From Fragilaria crotonensis (taxonomy: Eukaryota > Bacillariophyta > Fragilariophyceae > Fragilariales > Fragilariaceae), in NCBI GenBank assembly GCA_022925895.1, contig JAKSYS010000435.1, forward strand, positions 1 to 53,039: 53,039 bases of DNA. The letters run 5' to 3'. Of the stretch, positions 10,808 through 22,700 are shown one piece after another. Position 1 is the first letter of the stretch. Each line of letters begins with the position of its first letter. The position numbers and the translations under genes are program-made. The notes under the pieces were generated by a model. It saw nothing but the letters and a program-made list of their open reading frames with translations, did not search any database and was not told the origin of the DNA.

Positions 10808-11928
10808 ATGATTGCGACACGCGTTTGCAAGGCTTTGAATCGCATACCCCGTCAACAACTCTTACTTGCATCTTGGTACACAGTAAGCAGCCCGGCATTC
10901 GAGGCGGCGATGGCTAACGAGTTGTGCGATGTGTATTCGACACGCATCGAAGGCGACAGATTGTACGTGACAGTCCAAGACTCTGGTTGCGGGCCACAAA
11001 TAACGGAGAAAACAGTCACATCGGCCATCCCGGAGACTGTTTTGAAGTATGAACAACACACGAGAAAGGTAAACGCAGCCAAGAGGGCCTCGGCCGATGT
11101 CACGGAAGATGATCATCTTCGCGTCATCTATGTTGATGATCACTTGGTGGTTGTTGACAAGCCATCCGGTGTTCTCTGCGTTCCAGGAGTGAACCATCAC
11201 TCATCTCTCTTGACGATCGTTCACGAAAAATTTGCCCCTACCATTTTGCCTATGGACCGAATCGTTGTTCATCGACTGGATATGGATACCTCCGGTTTGG
11301 TAATTTTCGGACGAACTATGGAGGCCGTGAGCAAGTTGCATCAACAGTTCCGTGATCGGCATGTGGAAAAGTCGTACCAAGCGCTCGTTTGCGGTCACGT
11401 CATGGCGAATGCTGGTACGATCGACTTGCCCTGCAACGAGATCACGAACGGCCTCCCTTTATGCGCGTCTCAACGCCCTGATCCGAACAAGCCGCTGCAC
11501 AAGCTGTACAAGATTTACAACACTTTGGTTATAAAAGCATGCAACGTAAACCAAAATCGAGTGCGACGGAGTTTCAAGTCTTGTCGCGGGAGTATTACAT
11601 GGGCGAACAGTGCCTGCCCGTCACGCGGGTTGCACTGAAACCAATCACCGGAAGGACGCATCAGCTTCGAGTTCATTGTGCTGCATTGGGCCACCCCATT
11701 GTGGGTGATCCTGCTTACGGGATTTACGGCGAAGCCTCACCAAACGGTGGGATATTGGAGGCGTACATGGATTCCCTTTCGCCCAATAGAGCGTCGCTTG
11801 AACTACAACGTCAACTCAATGCTGCTCTACCATTAGTCAGCACCATGTGTTTGCATGCCAAGGAACTTTCCCTCATGCATCCTTTGACCGGAGAAGACAT
11901 GACCTGGGAGGCACCAACTCCATTTTGA
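10808..11928 (+). CDS. RluA-family RNA pseudouridine synthase (one frameshift, one in-frame TGA)
   Basis: The enzyme converts uridine to pseudouridine in rRNA or tRNA. The catalytic motif HRLDMDTSG lies at about 11270-11296, with the nucleophilic Asp codon at 11279-11281. [14 protein letters not shown] precedes it, and [24 protein letters not shown], the conserved closing motif of the family, follows. The N-terminus ([14 protein letters not shown]) is basic and could be an organelle presequence. Two breaks occur: one C seems lost from a C run near 11432, and a TGA lies in the restored frame at 11479-11481. The DNA between them encodes the expected [14 protein letters not shown]-like and [12 protein letters not shown]-like stretches, so the frame assignment is firm. 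Restored length is about 373 residues. Target RNA and compartment are unknown. Confidence 0.9.
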
Positions 11929-12191
11929 ACAAACACGTACGTTCAGGTGTTCATGACATGGTCTAGCAGTACAGGCTGTACACTGTACCAGGTACCGTCG
12001 TACACTGTACAGGCACAGGCGGACACTTTGCGCGCTTTGAGGATATCTCCTAGAGTAGAGTACTGTACCAGGTACTCGAGTACCGGCGGGTGCAAGTACT
12101 TGTACTCGGGGTAATGAGTAATGATAGTTGGAAGGTGGACCCACTGGACATTGACCTAACTACTCTAACTTGTTCGTTTTATTCAAGGAAA

Positions 12192-13455
12192 GTGCCTCAG
12201 GGAGCGTCCGGACAAGAAAACTTGGCACCAAGTTTCGAAGTTTTCGAAGTGCTCGAACTAATCGACTCGTGATTCAACTTCGAATTCTGAGTTAGTGGGA
12301 CTCGTCTTTCGCGACTTTTCGATTCGAACCTAACGAAAGACTTTTATCCAAGTTTGCAATGCCAAGTTTCATATCCTATTAAGCTATTTATTTTAGACCA
12401 CTCATTTTGTTAGAGTGATTATGCTTCAATAGAAACAGATGCGTCGCGGTGCGAATGATTTGTTCATTCGTCCAATTGATGAAAACAATAATCCAAGCTG
12501 CATCATCGAATCGAAGAGCCTTGCTCATCATTGCTGAGACAACAGAAGAGCGGGAGAGCAAGGCCAAGCGATGCGCATCGGAAGTGCGGCTGACTTGCTT
12601 TGTTACCTGCTTTGTTAGCGGTTCGGCTCGGTACCCCTTCCAAGAATTGTGATCATACCGCTTTCCAGAATCCATTCCAGTCACTTCAATACCAGCGTTC
12701 ACCCAACAAAGCGTTCGTTATCACGTTGCAGCCAGAAACGTTCCCAATGTCGAGATGTGTGTTCACTGTCGGAATGATTTTGCGACCAAGTGAATAGCTT
12801 CAGAGTTAGTGGTGATTCGAAAGCACTTCAGTTTTCAGCGCAATTGTGACGACGACGCGAACTATCTTATCGGAGAGCATTCGCCGAGCAATAATGAATG
12901 TGCAAAGTAAAGTGGAACTGTACGTTTGAACAACATCTGGGCAAGTGACGAATCATTGGTACTCGGACAAGTAACAATCCTCCGAGAACAGCACACACAC
13001 ACGTTACACTACCGGTAGTTGATTACTTCAATCAAACACTCCTTCCTAAACCCGGAGCAATGTAATTAATGTTATAGCTCTAGTATCAGTACCCCTTCAA
13101 ATGTTGGCACTATCAAGCACTGTTTACTCTCTCCACGTCCGCTGCAAACTTTAGAACACAAGACTTGGAGATCAGCAACGAGGTGAACAAGTGAACCGTA
13201 GAGGTGGAACATCGACATATGTAGAGTCTACCGGTAGAGGCGTACATCGAATGTCCAATGACAAATGACGACGACGTGGTACTCACGTTCGACCTACGAA
13301 GCGGAAACTTGGGAGTTCAGAACTTGGAAACTTGGATCTGCAGTTTTCTTGTCCGGACGACACTTCAGGACAAGAAAATTGGAGATGACATTATTTGGTT
13401 ATGTGCCCTTGGAACTTCGTGCGAAGTTTTGTTGTCCGGACTCTGCCTCAGTCGT
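12192..13455. mobile_element. Inverted-repeat element with hairpin-bearing termini (about 1.26 kb)
   Basis: The left end reads CTCAGG-GAGCG-TCCGGACAAGAAAACTT. The right end, inverted, reads CTGAGG-CAGAG-TCCGGACAACAAAACTT, and similarity runs over about 45 bp. Each end contains a perfect hairpin: AACTTGG-CA-CCAAGTT at 12219-12234 and AACTTCG-TG-CGAAGTT at 13413-13428. A third related copy, also inverted, lies at about 13305-13358 and shares 18 identical bases (CGTCCGGACAAGAAAACT) with the left end. The interior has no convincing gene. No target-site duplication is obvious. The rest of 11929-14403 appears non-coding. Confidence 0.55.
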
Positions 13456-13989
13456 CATGCAGTCATGAGGTAGCCATCATCCGCAAAACAATACCCTCAG
13501 AAATGCATGATGATTACAATGGACAAATTTTACGATACATGTTTCATGGTCTATTTCACTTGCAGGATTTACGCATGCGAGAAGAAATTCCTCGTATGGG
13601 AATATGTCATACGGTCATAAGTTATACAGTAGAAGACATTTGCATATTCCTCTAGAGTAGCTACTGTACCAGTATGCATAGCTTACTTTTTTTTTTGGGA
13701 CGACTCTCCAGAAGGAGGTCCGGTAAAATGAGGTTCCTTCTCGTAGCTTCTACATGCAATTAATACCAAGCAGAAGTGCGTGGTCCACACGACTGGTCGT
13801 ACCCCGTACAAGGACTCTACTAGTAGGAGAACATCGGACGGAATACAACTCCGAGGAGTACAAGTAGCATGTATGCAGTTTTTATTGTGAACTCGGAGTG
13901 TCGGTACTGGTACTGTATCTCTGTAGTAGTACGCAGTACGTATCATATCATACAGATGAACCTGAAGATTCTTGAAGATTCATCAGGCG

Positions 13990-14024
13990 ATGTTTCATGT
14001 GTCATGTGTCATGTGTCATGTGCC
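13990..14024. repeat. Short tandem repeat, unit about TGTCATG (7 bp)
   Basis: Four to five copies of a TTTCATG/TGTCATG unit follow a GATTCTTGAAGATTCATC direct repeat in the spacer before the trypsin-Hint gene. No other feature is seen between 13456 and 14403. Confidence 0.7.
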
Positions 14025-14403
14025 ATATTGATCGTGCACCACTGATATGTAAATATGTTGGTATATTTCAATAAGTGAGGTATTTTTTGGTCCCCAGTAT
14101 CCTTTTTTTATTTGCCAATCCTCAACGAAATTACCCGGACTTTTTTTCACTCGTCCTATGGTCGACTCCGATAGATTAGAACAACAAAAAGAAAGGCCTG
14201 GTAAATGACGGTTTAAAAAGGAGGAAGGATAGCCAAATTTCGTAATTGCTGGACCTCTATGGGGATAAATTGATGTGACGAGCAAGAGCGGCTATGACGG
14301 TGCTGGATGCACACGCCAAACGTCCAATGGGGGGTTTGCCCATGCCACGATCAGGTCATCACACAAACACAACTTTCATCGAGGATCGTTCAAATAAGAG
14401 CTC

Positions 14404-16158
14404 ATGGTTCGACTACTGCAGCTATTGGCACTCCTTCTTTTCGGTTGCTACCCGGGGCATTCGCAGTCACTGAAGAAGTCCACTCGCATTGTCGGTGGTT
14501 CTGTAGTGACGAACAAGGATAAGTATTCCTATTTCGCCCTTGTGAACGCGAGGTATACCGATGGCACGGGGACAGTTCGTACGATCACGTGCGGAGGGAG
14601 TCTCTTTACTTCGTCTGCCGTATTGGTAAGTAGTGACGAGATGCTGTGTATCCCTTCTCATCCTCACTTTCTGTTCTAGTTTTCTGGCTCTCACACGTCT
14701 GTGCATTCCCTTCTTTGTTGCGTCTGCAGACAGCAGCCCACTGTCTATCGAATCCAAAAATCACGGCCATCACTATTACTCTCGACAACGGTTCAGAGGT
14801 GCGAAGAGTACGGGCCAAGTCTTGGGTCACTCATCCATCGTTTGATCCTTCTTCGGCTGTTAACGACATCGGTGTGATTCGATTGGCTCTGACAGTGCCC
14901 AGCAGGTCCTTCGAGCCAATAGCCACCCGATTCTCCACCGGATTTCCGCAACAGGGAAGGTGACTACTGTCATTGGTTTTGGATACACAAGCCAAAACGG
15001 TCCACTCCGATGATCTAAGGCGGGTTCAATTGACAGTACGAGATGGCGCCGTGTGCGACAATGTGTTTGCATCCTTCAAAGAGACGATTGAAATCTGCGC
15101 CGGTGGGTTAGGAAGGTATGCCACACCTCAGCGATCGCCTGCTATGCTCGATTTCGATAATCTTCATGATTCGACACTTTAGACTCACCACGTGTATCTT
15201 CCCTGCAACAAAGGTCCCATGTTCAGGTGACTCGGAGGACCCATGGTTGTGATAGAAAGTGATGGCACTCATCTCCTAGCAGGTATTGTTTCGTACGGAG
15301 GCGACGGGTGCAACGAATACCCTGCCGTCTTTACCCGTGTCAGTGCATTCCAAGTTTGGATCGCAGGCGCTCTCGACTCCGAACCAAACAAAGCACCGGC
15401 CTTGGGATGCTTCGCAGGGTCCAACTCAGTGGAGGTCCGCAATCGTGGACCTGTCCGTATGCAGGATTTGAAGCTAGGTGACGAGGTGATGGTTGGCCAA
15501 GGGAAGTACGAACCGATCTACAGTTTTGGCCATGTCGCTCCGGAGACGATCGCCACATTTCTGCACATTCAAACATCAAGGTCACAGTTGCGTCTCACAG
15601 AAGATCACATGGTGTTCACCTCGTCGCAGGGGGGCTGTACCAGCATCTTCTCTTCATGTGGGAGACTTTCTGCTCGGGGGCACGGGTTTGAAGGATCGCA
15701 TTGAATCGATAGAAGTTCTTCAAGACACTGGCCTTTTCGCGCCGTTTACACCGTCCGGTAAACTTATTGTGAACGACATTCTGGCATCGTCCTACGTCGC
15801 TGTAGTGGACCAAGAGGATCTCAATCTCGGCTGGACGATTCTAAATCTACATTGGTTGAGTCATGCAGTCCTATTTCCTCGTCGACTGATTTGCTGTCAT
15901 CTTGCAAGCTGTCCCTCCGAAACCTATAATTCGGAGGGAATTCCTCTGTGGATAGATCCTGTCTATCGAGCATTTTCGTGGCTGCTGAGTTTCAACAGCT
16001 TCGTAAGGGTTTCCTTGATTGTCACCATGGCTGTGGTAGCTACATTTGTTACTGCTGTGGAGACGTGGATCTGGTTTCCTGCCGCGATGATAGCATTATG
16101 CATGCTGTTGAGCCTGTCCGTGGCGCGCAAGTTCCACATCAAGATCAAGCGCAACTGA
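14404..16158 (+). CDS. Secreted trypsin-like protease fused to a Hint (hedgehog/intein) module with C-terminal membrane helices
   Basis: Exons are 14404-14625, 14730-15115 and 15214-16158; introns are 104 and 98 bp with GT-AG borders. The chain starts with a signal peptide (MVRLLQLLALLLFG). The S1 protease follows: activation site RIVGG, CGGSL, His in TAAHC, Asp in NDIGVIRL, Ser in GDSGGP (after repair of one base near 15234) and VSYGGDGC. A Hint module starts at Cys (15408-15410) in LGCFAG and has GPVRMQDLKLGDEV, LRLTEDHMVF (the TxxH block) and SGKLIVNDILASSY, the usual end motif. Two hydrophobic segments close the chain before HIKIKRN. Apparent frameshifts lie near 14957, 15012, 15113, 15234 and 15638; restored length is about 519 residues. 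Family knowledge suggests self-cleavage at the Hint Cys, releasing or lipidating the protease; this is inferred, not shown. Confidence 0.85.
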
Positions 16159-16392
16159 ACGACCAGTTTTCTAATCAAATTGCTAAATCCTTATGGGTTT
16201 ACAATAGTAAGAATTAGTAACCAACGGTACAACATTCTCAGCGCGAACACGCTCCGGCATCACCCAATTCCAGAGTCAAATTCTATAACATTCGTTCGTC
16301 TAGCTTTCCACGTAGTCGGGCATGCCGCAGTTCGGTATTCACAGAGCCCTGTAGGTCTCAATTGTCATTGTCAGTACTCAATTTCTGCTGCG

Positions 16393-17556
16393 CTAGTGAT
16401 TCATTGCGCCCGGCCTCCAACATGAGGTCCAACCCTCTTCCGTGACCAATCCACCCATACCTCGTTCTTTGAACTCAGCGTCCCATTCTCGCTCTATGCG
16501 GCGCTGCTTTGCCAAGGTCGAAACGAAGAATGTCAATGCGAATGCGACTAGGAAGAGGGCGATCCCCGCCACTCGAAGGGGATGCAACGGAGTTGGTTCC
16601 AGCGGCTCGTAGTATGGTTGAGTCCATGTGGCATGTTCTTGACCAACGGTGGACGTTTGTCCAATGTTATCGATTCGCTTATCAAAATCGCCATCCTCCA
16701 AACGGATCGCCAGCGCCGACTGCGCAACCGACTGAACGGCTTGCAAGGCATCGTCGTCAGACATGTCTTTGTACTTAACGCCAACATGCAACAATGGATA
16801 CTTGACTAGCCATCCGGTAAAGTTAAATCCTTGTCGCGAGCGGTCTTCGACGACAAATTCAACTTGTTCGGGGCGAATGATGGATTCCCCTGTATATTTC
16901 GCGATCGCCAAGCCGTTGTCTTGCAATTCTCGCATGCGCCGACCCATTGTTGCTGTGCAGCTATCACCATTGTCGTTGTCAAGTAGGACAAAGTCCGTAT
17001 CTTCGCAGAGGACATACAATAGGGCATTCGTGATTTTGGTAACCACGGTTTGATTTTGTCCGCGACGCACTGACGCCGCCGTAACATCATCCGCTAATAA
17101 TGAAAAAGTAAGATTGACAAATCCCACAATTCCAGTAACCGATGGCGACGTTGACGGAAATTTTGAAGGACGTCCAGTCGACGGAAATTGGGATGGAGAT
17201 TGGGACGGAGATTGGGACGGAGATTGGGACGGAGATTGGGACGGAGATTGGGACGGAACTTTGGATGGGACTAAAGTGGAAGGAGACAACGTTGGTGGAA
17301 CAAGGACTCCAAGAGCTGATGGCTGTGCAGATCTGGTAGGAGCTGCCGTCGGTGATGGCGACGGATACGGTGACTCGGTTGGAAAGTCAAATTCAGTGGG
17401 AGATGCAGTCGGTACCTTATTCTTATTGTTGTTGTCTTGCAGTGACCGTGAATCAAGGACGTATTGGTTGGTTTTGGCTCCACGAGGCAAGCTGTGCGCC
17501 TCGGAGTGAGAAGAACAAATCAATAAAAATACCAAGGCTGAAGGTAATCGTATCAT
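16393..17556 (-). CDS. PSQ-repeat, secreted-pathway type I membrane protein
   Basis: The frame is intact (387 residues). It starts with a signal peptide (MIRLPSALVFLLICSSHSEA). Residues about 45-145 are Pro/Ser/Thr-rich and include a PSQS tandem run. A globular part of about 180 residues follows, with several N-x-T/S sites (NLT, NQT, NFT). One transmembrane helix lies near residues 329-349 (VAGIALFLVAFALTFFVST), with a short basic cytoplasmic tail (KQRRIEREWDAEF). I recognise no enzyme domain. The layout suggests a cell-surface or wall-linked glycoprotein. The gene converges with the trypsin-Hint gene, 234 bp apart. Confidence 0.8.
   Translation of the reverse strand: MIRLPSALVFLLICSSHSEAHSLPRGAKTNQYVLDSRSLQDNNNKNKVPTASPTEFDFPTESPYPSPSPTAAPTRSAQPSALGVLVPPTLSPSTLVPSKVPSQSPSQSPSQSPSQSPSQSPSQFPSTGRPSKFPSTSPSVTGIVGFVNLTFSLLADDVTAASVRRGQNQTVVTKITNALLYVLCEDTDFVLLDNDNGDSCTATMGRRMRELQDNGLAIAKYTGESIIRPEQVEFVVEDRSRQGFNFTGWLVKYPLLHVGVKYKDMSDDDALQAVQSVAQSALAIRLEDGDFDKRIDNIGQTSTVGQEHATWTQPYYEPLEPTPLHPLRVAGIALFLVAFALTFFVSTLAKQRRIEREWDAEFKERGMGGLVTEEGWTSCWRPGAMNH
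17190..17262 (-). repeat. 12-bp coding tandem repeat (PSQS units)
   Basis: Six near-identical copies of GGAGATTGGGAC (plus-strand reading) encode the PSQS run of the membrane protein on the minus strand. The copies are almost identical at the DNA level, so the array is probably young and length-variable. Confidence 0.9.
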
Positions 17557-18463
17557 TGTTGTGTTAGCTCACTAAAAGAACTGAACAGAAAGGTTCCTCG
17601 GCCTTGATGAAGTGTTATGCGGTGTAGCTATTCCAGTCCTGAATTAATCCGAGTTTGAGATACTCTAGCATATACAAAAACCAAAGATCAGGAGTGCGGA
17701 ATGTGGAGGGTGGTGTTGAAGAGGAACAACGTAACAGTGCTGCTTGAAACACACAATTGTACTCGTGTACTCTCTCTAGAAGAGATGCGAACGGTTCACA
17801 TGTTAAATGCTTGCAGGTGCTGTGTTCTTTTTGTTTGCTCCTACCCCATCGTCGTAGTACTCTAGCAGTAGCACTGCTAGGGAGAATAGTAGTATCATAT
17901 TCCTAACCCTCTATGGATATAGCATATATACTATATACATCTCTTTCTTGTCATGTTGGGGACCACACGGGTTGTACCCTTCACGGAACAATGCATTCGT
18001 ATATTTGTAACTGTATATTTCAATAGTCCAGCTCCAAGCATATTGCGATACTATTACGATCGAACGCGCAGCCGAAAAATGGATACATTCTTTCCTAATC
18101 TGCTAGTACGATTCACTCTCGGAGTGCAGCGTGCAGCATTAGCAATTAGCAGTCACCACTCACGCACGACGGCTCGAGCTATCATATGACATACGCATTC
18201 CACCGTGTCTTTCTTGGGTAATTTGTGTACCAGGTACTAGTATTGTTTTTCTGCAGTGTAATGCTCCTTTTTTTGCGCTGAACGCTTGATACATGTGATT
18301 CACGATTCAAAACTATTATTATATGTCGTAGTCGGAGAAGCCATATTTGTACCCCACCCCCACACACCAAAAGGACTGAGACTCTAAAACAAGTTTTCGA
18401 AGATATGTGTATGCGAGTTCGGTATTTCAACACTTTTCTTAAACTAAAAGCTCCTATGTCATA
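17557..18463. other. Intergenic, no gene seen
   Basis: This is the upstream flank of the PSQ-repeat gene. It is AT-rich with GTAC and TAGTA words, and contains no frame with family features. Confidence 0.5.
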
Positions 18464-19193
18464 AGGCCAATCCTTATCTTGCGACGAAAAACCATTACCA
18501 AAATGCGATTTAATAGAAACCTAATAAAATCGCACGTCATTTTCGTTCTTGCGATTTTGTTACCCTTACCGTAAACTGTAACGAAAACGTTATTCGAAGT
18601 AGTCAAAACGGAATCTTGGTTTGCTGCTTCGTCCAGATCGGACATAGCATGACATGTCGCACGTCACGTACAAGTGCGACAAATCCAAATCATCAGCAAA
18701 TGACGACTCCGGCACCTTTCAACACGCAACCATCGGCAGTGCTGTCGTCTTGTGAACGAGGACGCGGGAGTAGCTACTGATGAATCATAGTAAAAGCAAA
18801 GCAGAGGAGGCCGTAGAATTGTCATTACAAACGAGGTTGTACAGTGTAGATTTGTTCTGTCTTACCGGCACTAGCTAGTCGTATTAGTATGTACTCGCCT
18901 ACTGTAGTCTGCAAGAACTCTGTCAGCCAATCAGCAACCTTCATTTTTAGGTGTCGCGAGGGAACATGGAATTTCAGTGCACTGTGGTCCATTTCGGTCG
19001 GCCAACCGAAATTAACTTAATTTCGGTTGCGAATAGGTTATGATTACAGAGACAACCAAAATGGCACAAGCTTCATAACCCGTTAGGGACAAAAGGGGGC
19101 CCATGGTAAGGGTTGATTTTCGTGACAACCAAAACCAAAATGACCCAAGACTCGTTTTGGTTTTGGTTTTGGTGGCAAGATAAGGATTGGCCT
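18464..19193. mobile_element. 730-bp MITE-like element with perfect 19-bp TIRs
   Basis: AGGCCAATCCTTATCTTGC at 18464-18482 is repeated in perfect inverse orientation at 19175-19193. Just inside, both ends become rich in CCAAAA/TTTTGG words. There is no transposase-like frame. Flanking bases (ATA and AAA) do not give a clear target-site duplication. The superfamily cannot be assigned from this copy alone. Confidence 0.75.
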
Positions 19194-19574
19194 AAATGAA
19201 CATTCAAACTCAGACGCCAGAATTCAATGATCAATGATATACACCGATACGTTTGCTTGTTTCATTGTGTAGAAAACGAATTTGATGACGTTTCGGTGAA
19301 ATGCCAGGTTTGTCACTATTCATCCTTCTTATTTTGCATTAAATATCGGACGGAGGGAGTATGTGTTATGCGTCATGACATGGAGCGACTACATAGGCTG
19401 TACCTGGTTGCAATGAAGGAAAAATGGTAACCCATGAGAAGACCCTATGATAGCACAATATAATAGCATTACTAACCCTGCCTACCTAAAATTATCACGG
19501 CAAATTGCATGCTTCGTTCGTCTCACAATGGCGGTCAAAGATCTCTCAAGATCTCCGTTGTGTCTTGAGCTGCC

Positions 19575-19639
19575 GTGTTTCCTCAAAAGCATCTGGAATC
19601 ATTATTGAGCCCATGAGTTAAATGCTTTTGAGGAAACAC
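19575..19639. repeat. Perfect 18-bp inverted repeat (hairpin)
   Basis: GTGTTTCCTCAAAAGCAT at 19575-19592 pairs with ATGCTTTTGAGGAAACAC at 19622-19639, with a 29-base loop. The arms extend imperfectly outward (GCTG and CAGC words). No gene ends nearby, so a terminator role is not supported. It may be the core of a small mobile element. Confidence 0.85.
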
Positions 19640-19739
19640 CAGCACAGCACCAAAATTCACAAATGTATGGCAACATCGGTGAACACACCACTGCGCTCAT
19701 TGTAGAAATGCCTCACTACTAGGGTCTCACGCACCATGC

Positions 19740-22700
19740 TTTAAAAAAAATCAACAATGAGAAGTTTAGTATGGCTCAGAACGTACTAGAATCGTTTAAT
19801 GTCAAATAAATGTATATGAGGATCTACGTAACCTACTAAAATCATCATCATGATGCAACCATTTCAGATGATTGGATTAGCATCTCTTCTGATGTGGCTG
19901 GGTTGACTGGTCTCCAGTGGCATCCTCCTCTCTCTACTTGCATCAAAGCTGGTATGCTGTACCACCTGCAATACACCACATGTACTACCCTTAGTGTAGT
20001 GTCGTACAGTATACTACAATTACTACTAATAACCAGTACTGTATTACAATACAATGGCCATGTACTATTGTACTTGTTGGATGTACCAGTAGACTAGTAA
20101 TACAACAGTGCAGTGCAACAATAGAACACTGATCCTGTACAACAGTACAACTGCTGTACAAGCAGCCAACACTATTTGATCATACAGTAGAATGAGAAGT
20201 AGTTGACAACTCCTGCCGGAGACTCAGTGAGTCTCTAGAGAATAAAAAAGAGAACAGTTCAATTCCATCAGGGATGGACTGCTCTCAAGTCTTCTATTAC
20301 TAGTCTCAAAACTTTTATAGTCAACAATTATCACCCCTTTAAACTAGCTACAAATTAATCTAAAACACTGGTTACTTCACGCGTAGGGCACCACCAATCC
20401 TCCTATACCTCCCCCTGTGATCACGCCACCCATGGTATTTCTACTCATGCACCTTCTACCCTTCGTGTGACTCTCACCACTTCTTTAACATGAAGATGAT
20501 CTCCCTACTCTGTAACTTACAACCAATTTTTGCAACATGAAATGCCCCCTCCTAGGTTAACTTTGTACATGAACATACTGCATAAAGAATTGAGTATACT
20601 ACTCCAGCAAAATACTGCCTATCATGCTGATGCATTCCTAGACTGGTGTGATCCCAGCACCTCTTACAAGCTTATGCGTCTAAATAGTAGTGGAGTCAAT
20701 ATCATAGCACTCCTCCAGAATTGTACTGCAGTACTACTACTACGACTCTAGTTTGTACCCGTCCGATGGGGGGGGTTGATCAACCCCATACTTGCCATCA
20801 ACGTTGGAAATGCTTCCCATTACCAAGGACAACGTCTTTTGGACTCAAAACTTGGCCAATCTCCTTCGAACAGCGAAAACTTTTTGTGGTTTAAGGAGAG
20901 GATTAATCACAGTTGTTTGAAATTGAGTTATTCAATATACTAGTAGCTGGGACTGAAAATTTCAAGGTGAATATTTTCATTTGCTGGAATATTTGACCTT
21001 CTTCTTGATGTCACATTGTGCACAGCTCATTGAGATCAACATGAAGAATTGAGTCAAGGAGGAGCAGCGTTGATGATCAATCCATTGATTTATCACAGCC
21101 TTAAGGGCACCAGCAACGTGAAATGAGCATTTGTGTGCAGGAAGCTCTTGCTGTTGATTTGGTCCCTTGTTCTTAGAGCCTGAGCAAAATTTTGAGCTTT
21201 GACAATCTCATGCTAAGTTGAGGAGGCTCTATCAAGAAATTACTCAATTCAATTTTCAAAATGTGAAGGGTGGTGAGACTATCCATCGCAAATGCGGAAT
21301 GAGAGCTAGAGACTTGAATAGGGACTTAAACATTAGAAGCCATCATTGAGAGAAATATGAATGTGCTGGTCCCTGTGGGCAGTTTGAAGGATCCAGTCAC
21401 ATCATATTTATGTTTTGACACTTAGAGGTAGGCAATTGAAACCACAGGTTCTCTTGCTTTTGTTGAAGGTAATCAACAGGACTGGCATATCTGTTGTCAT
21501 GAAAAGGAGGCAGGTGGATGCTGGTGATCACTTCATTACTAATGATTGGGCATTGCCTGAGTTAGAGGAACAACATTGACCCACCATTAGCATGCAATGG
21601 CTATGTTCTCTTTTGGATTTGTAGAGATGGTGGCTGAGTAATGCCTTGTTGTGGCCTTCAATGATTGCCACCACTCTGGAAAATTTTCAATCCCATCCAT
21701 ATGATGGCGCTGGCCAATCTTTGAGTTACAGGGCCAATACGAAAGGTTTCTGGTCACTGCGCAGAGAAGCATCTCCACTACCTACACTTCATCAATCATG
21801 ACAAAGCAAAGGTTAAATGATGATGAACTTCCCTTGTGTCGATGGACAAGCAAGCAGGAAAGGAGGGCTGGCTGCTGCGTGTGAAGAGAAAATTCTTTCA
21901 TTGGCTTCTGGTGACTAGACAATGCCATCTTCTGCATCGGATAGGTCTGTCAAAGAGAATAGGAAGACAAATCAGCATACAATGAGTGCCAATCTCATCA
22001 GATGTGGTCTGCCACCATGATACAAATGGTGAGAACTTAAGATGAGCGGAAACACCAGAGACGTCGGAACAAATAGGGAGGGCCACATTGCTTGTGCAGC
22101 ATTTCAAAGTTTCAAGTACCAGGGAATACGCAAGTACTAAGAACACCGAAAACTACAAGGTACTCCAGTACTTGTACAGTACTAGCAGGTGGATGTACAC
22201 GATGTACATAAAAATGTGAAATGGGAAACCCCGCCGAGTTCAACTTGTACCAATTACTACTTGTAGTCCAAGGTAGCTAGTATGTACAGGTACTTCTAGT
22301 GAGGTCAACTTGCTCTGCCCAACCAACAAAGGGCACCTCAGGCTAATGCAAACAGAGGAAACTTTGGCCATTGTCGGAAATCAACATCATTTTTGTTTGG
22401 TCTGACAAAATCCAATGCTTACTTAATTCTTTCTTCTTGGCTAAAGGCACTTAACAAATTCATATTTGTCAGTACATGCTTAATGGCAATTCATGCATAC
22501 GGGCATCCAGCCAGATGCTTCGGACAAAAGACCGCATGCTTAGGGCATTCCTTAACCAGACAAATATATTGTCACGTTGGACAGATTGAAAAGCATCAAA
22601 TACCGCCGTGTTAGCCAAGCCGGCCGGCTCAAGCAAGTGTGTCCGTCCCTTACCCTCCTCTGATAGTGATTTGAAACTGATATCACGGATACACTAATGT

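Noticed and set aside
17114-17509. Plus-strand Asp/Gly/Trp-rich frame
   Set aside because: It is the antisense shadow of the PSQ repeat in the minus-strand membrane protein.
20068-20327. Solo LTR (TGTTGG ... CAACA)
   Set aside because: Flanking bases do not form a target duplication and no related copy is seen in the window.
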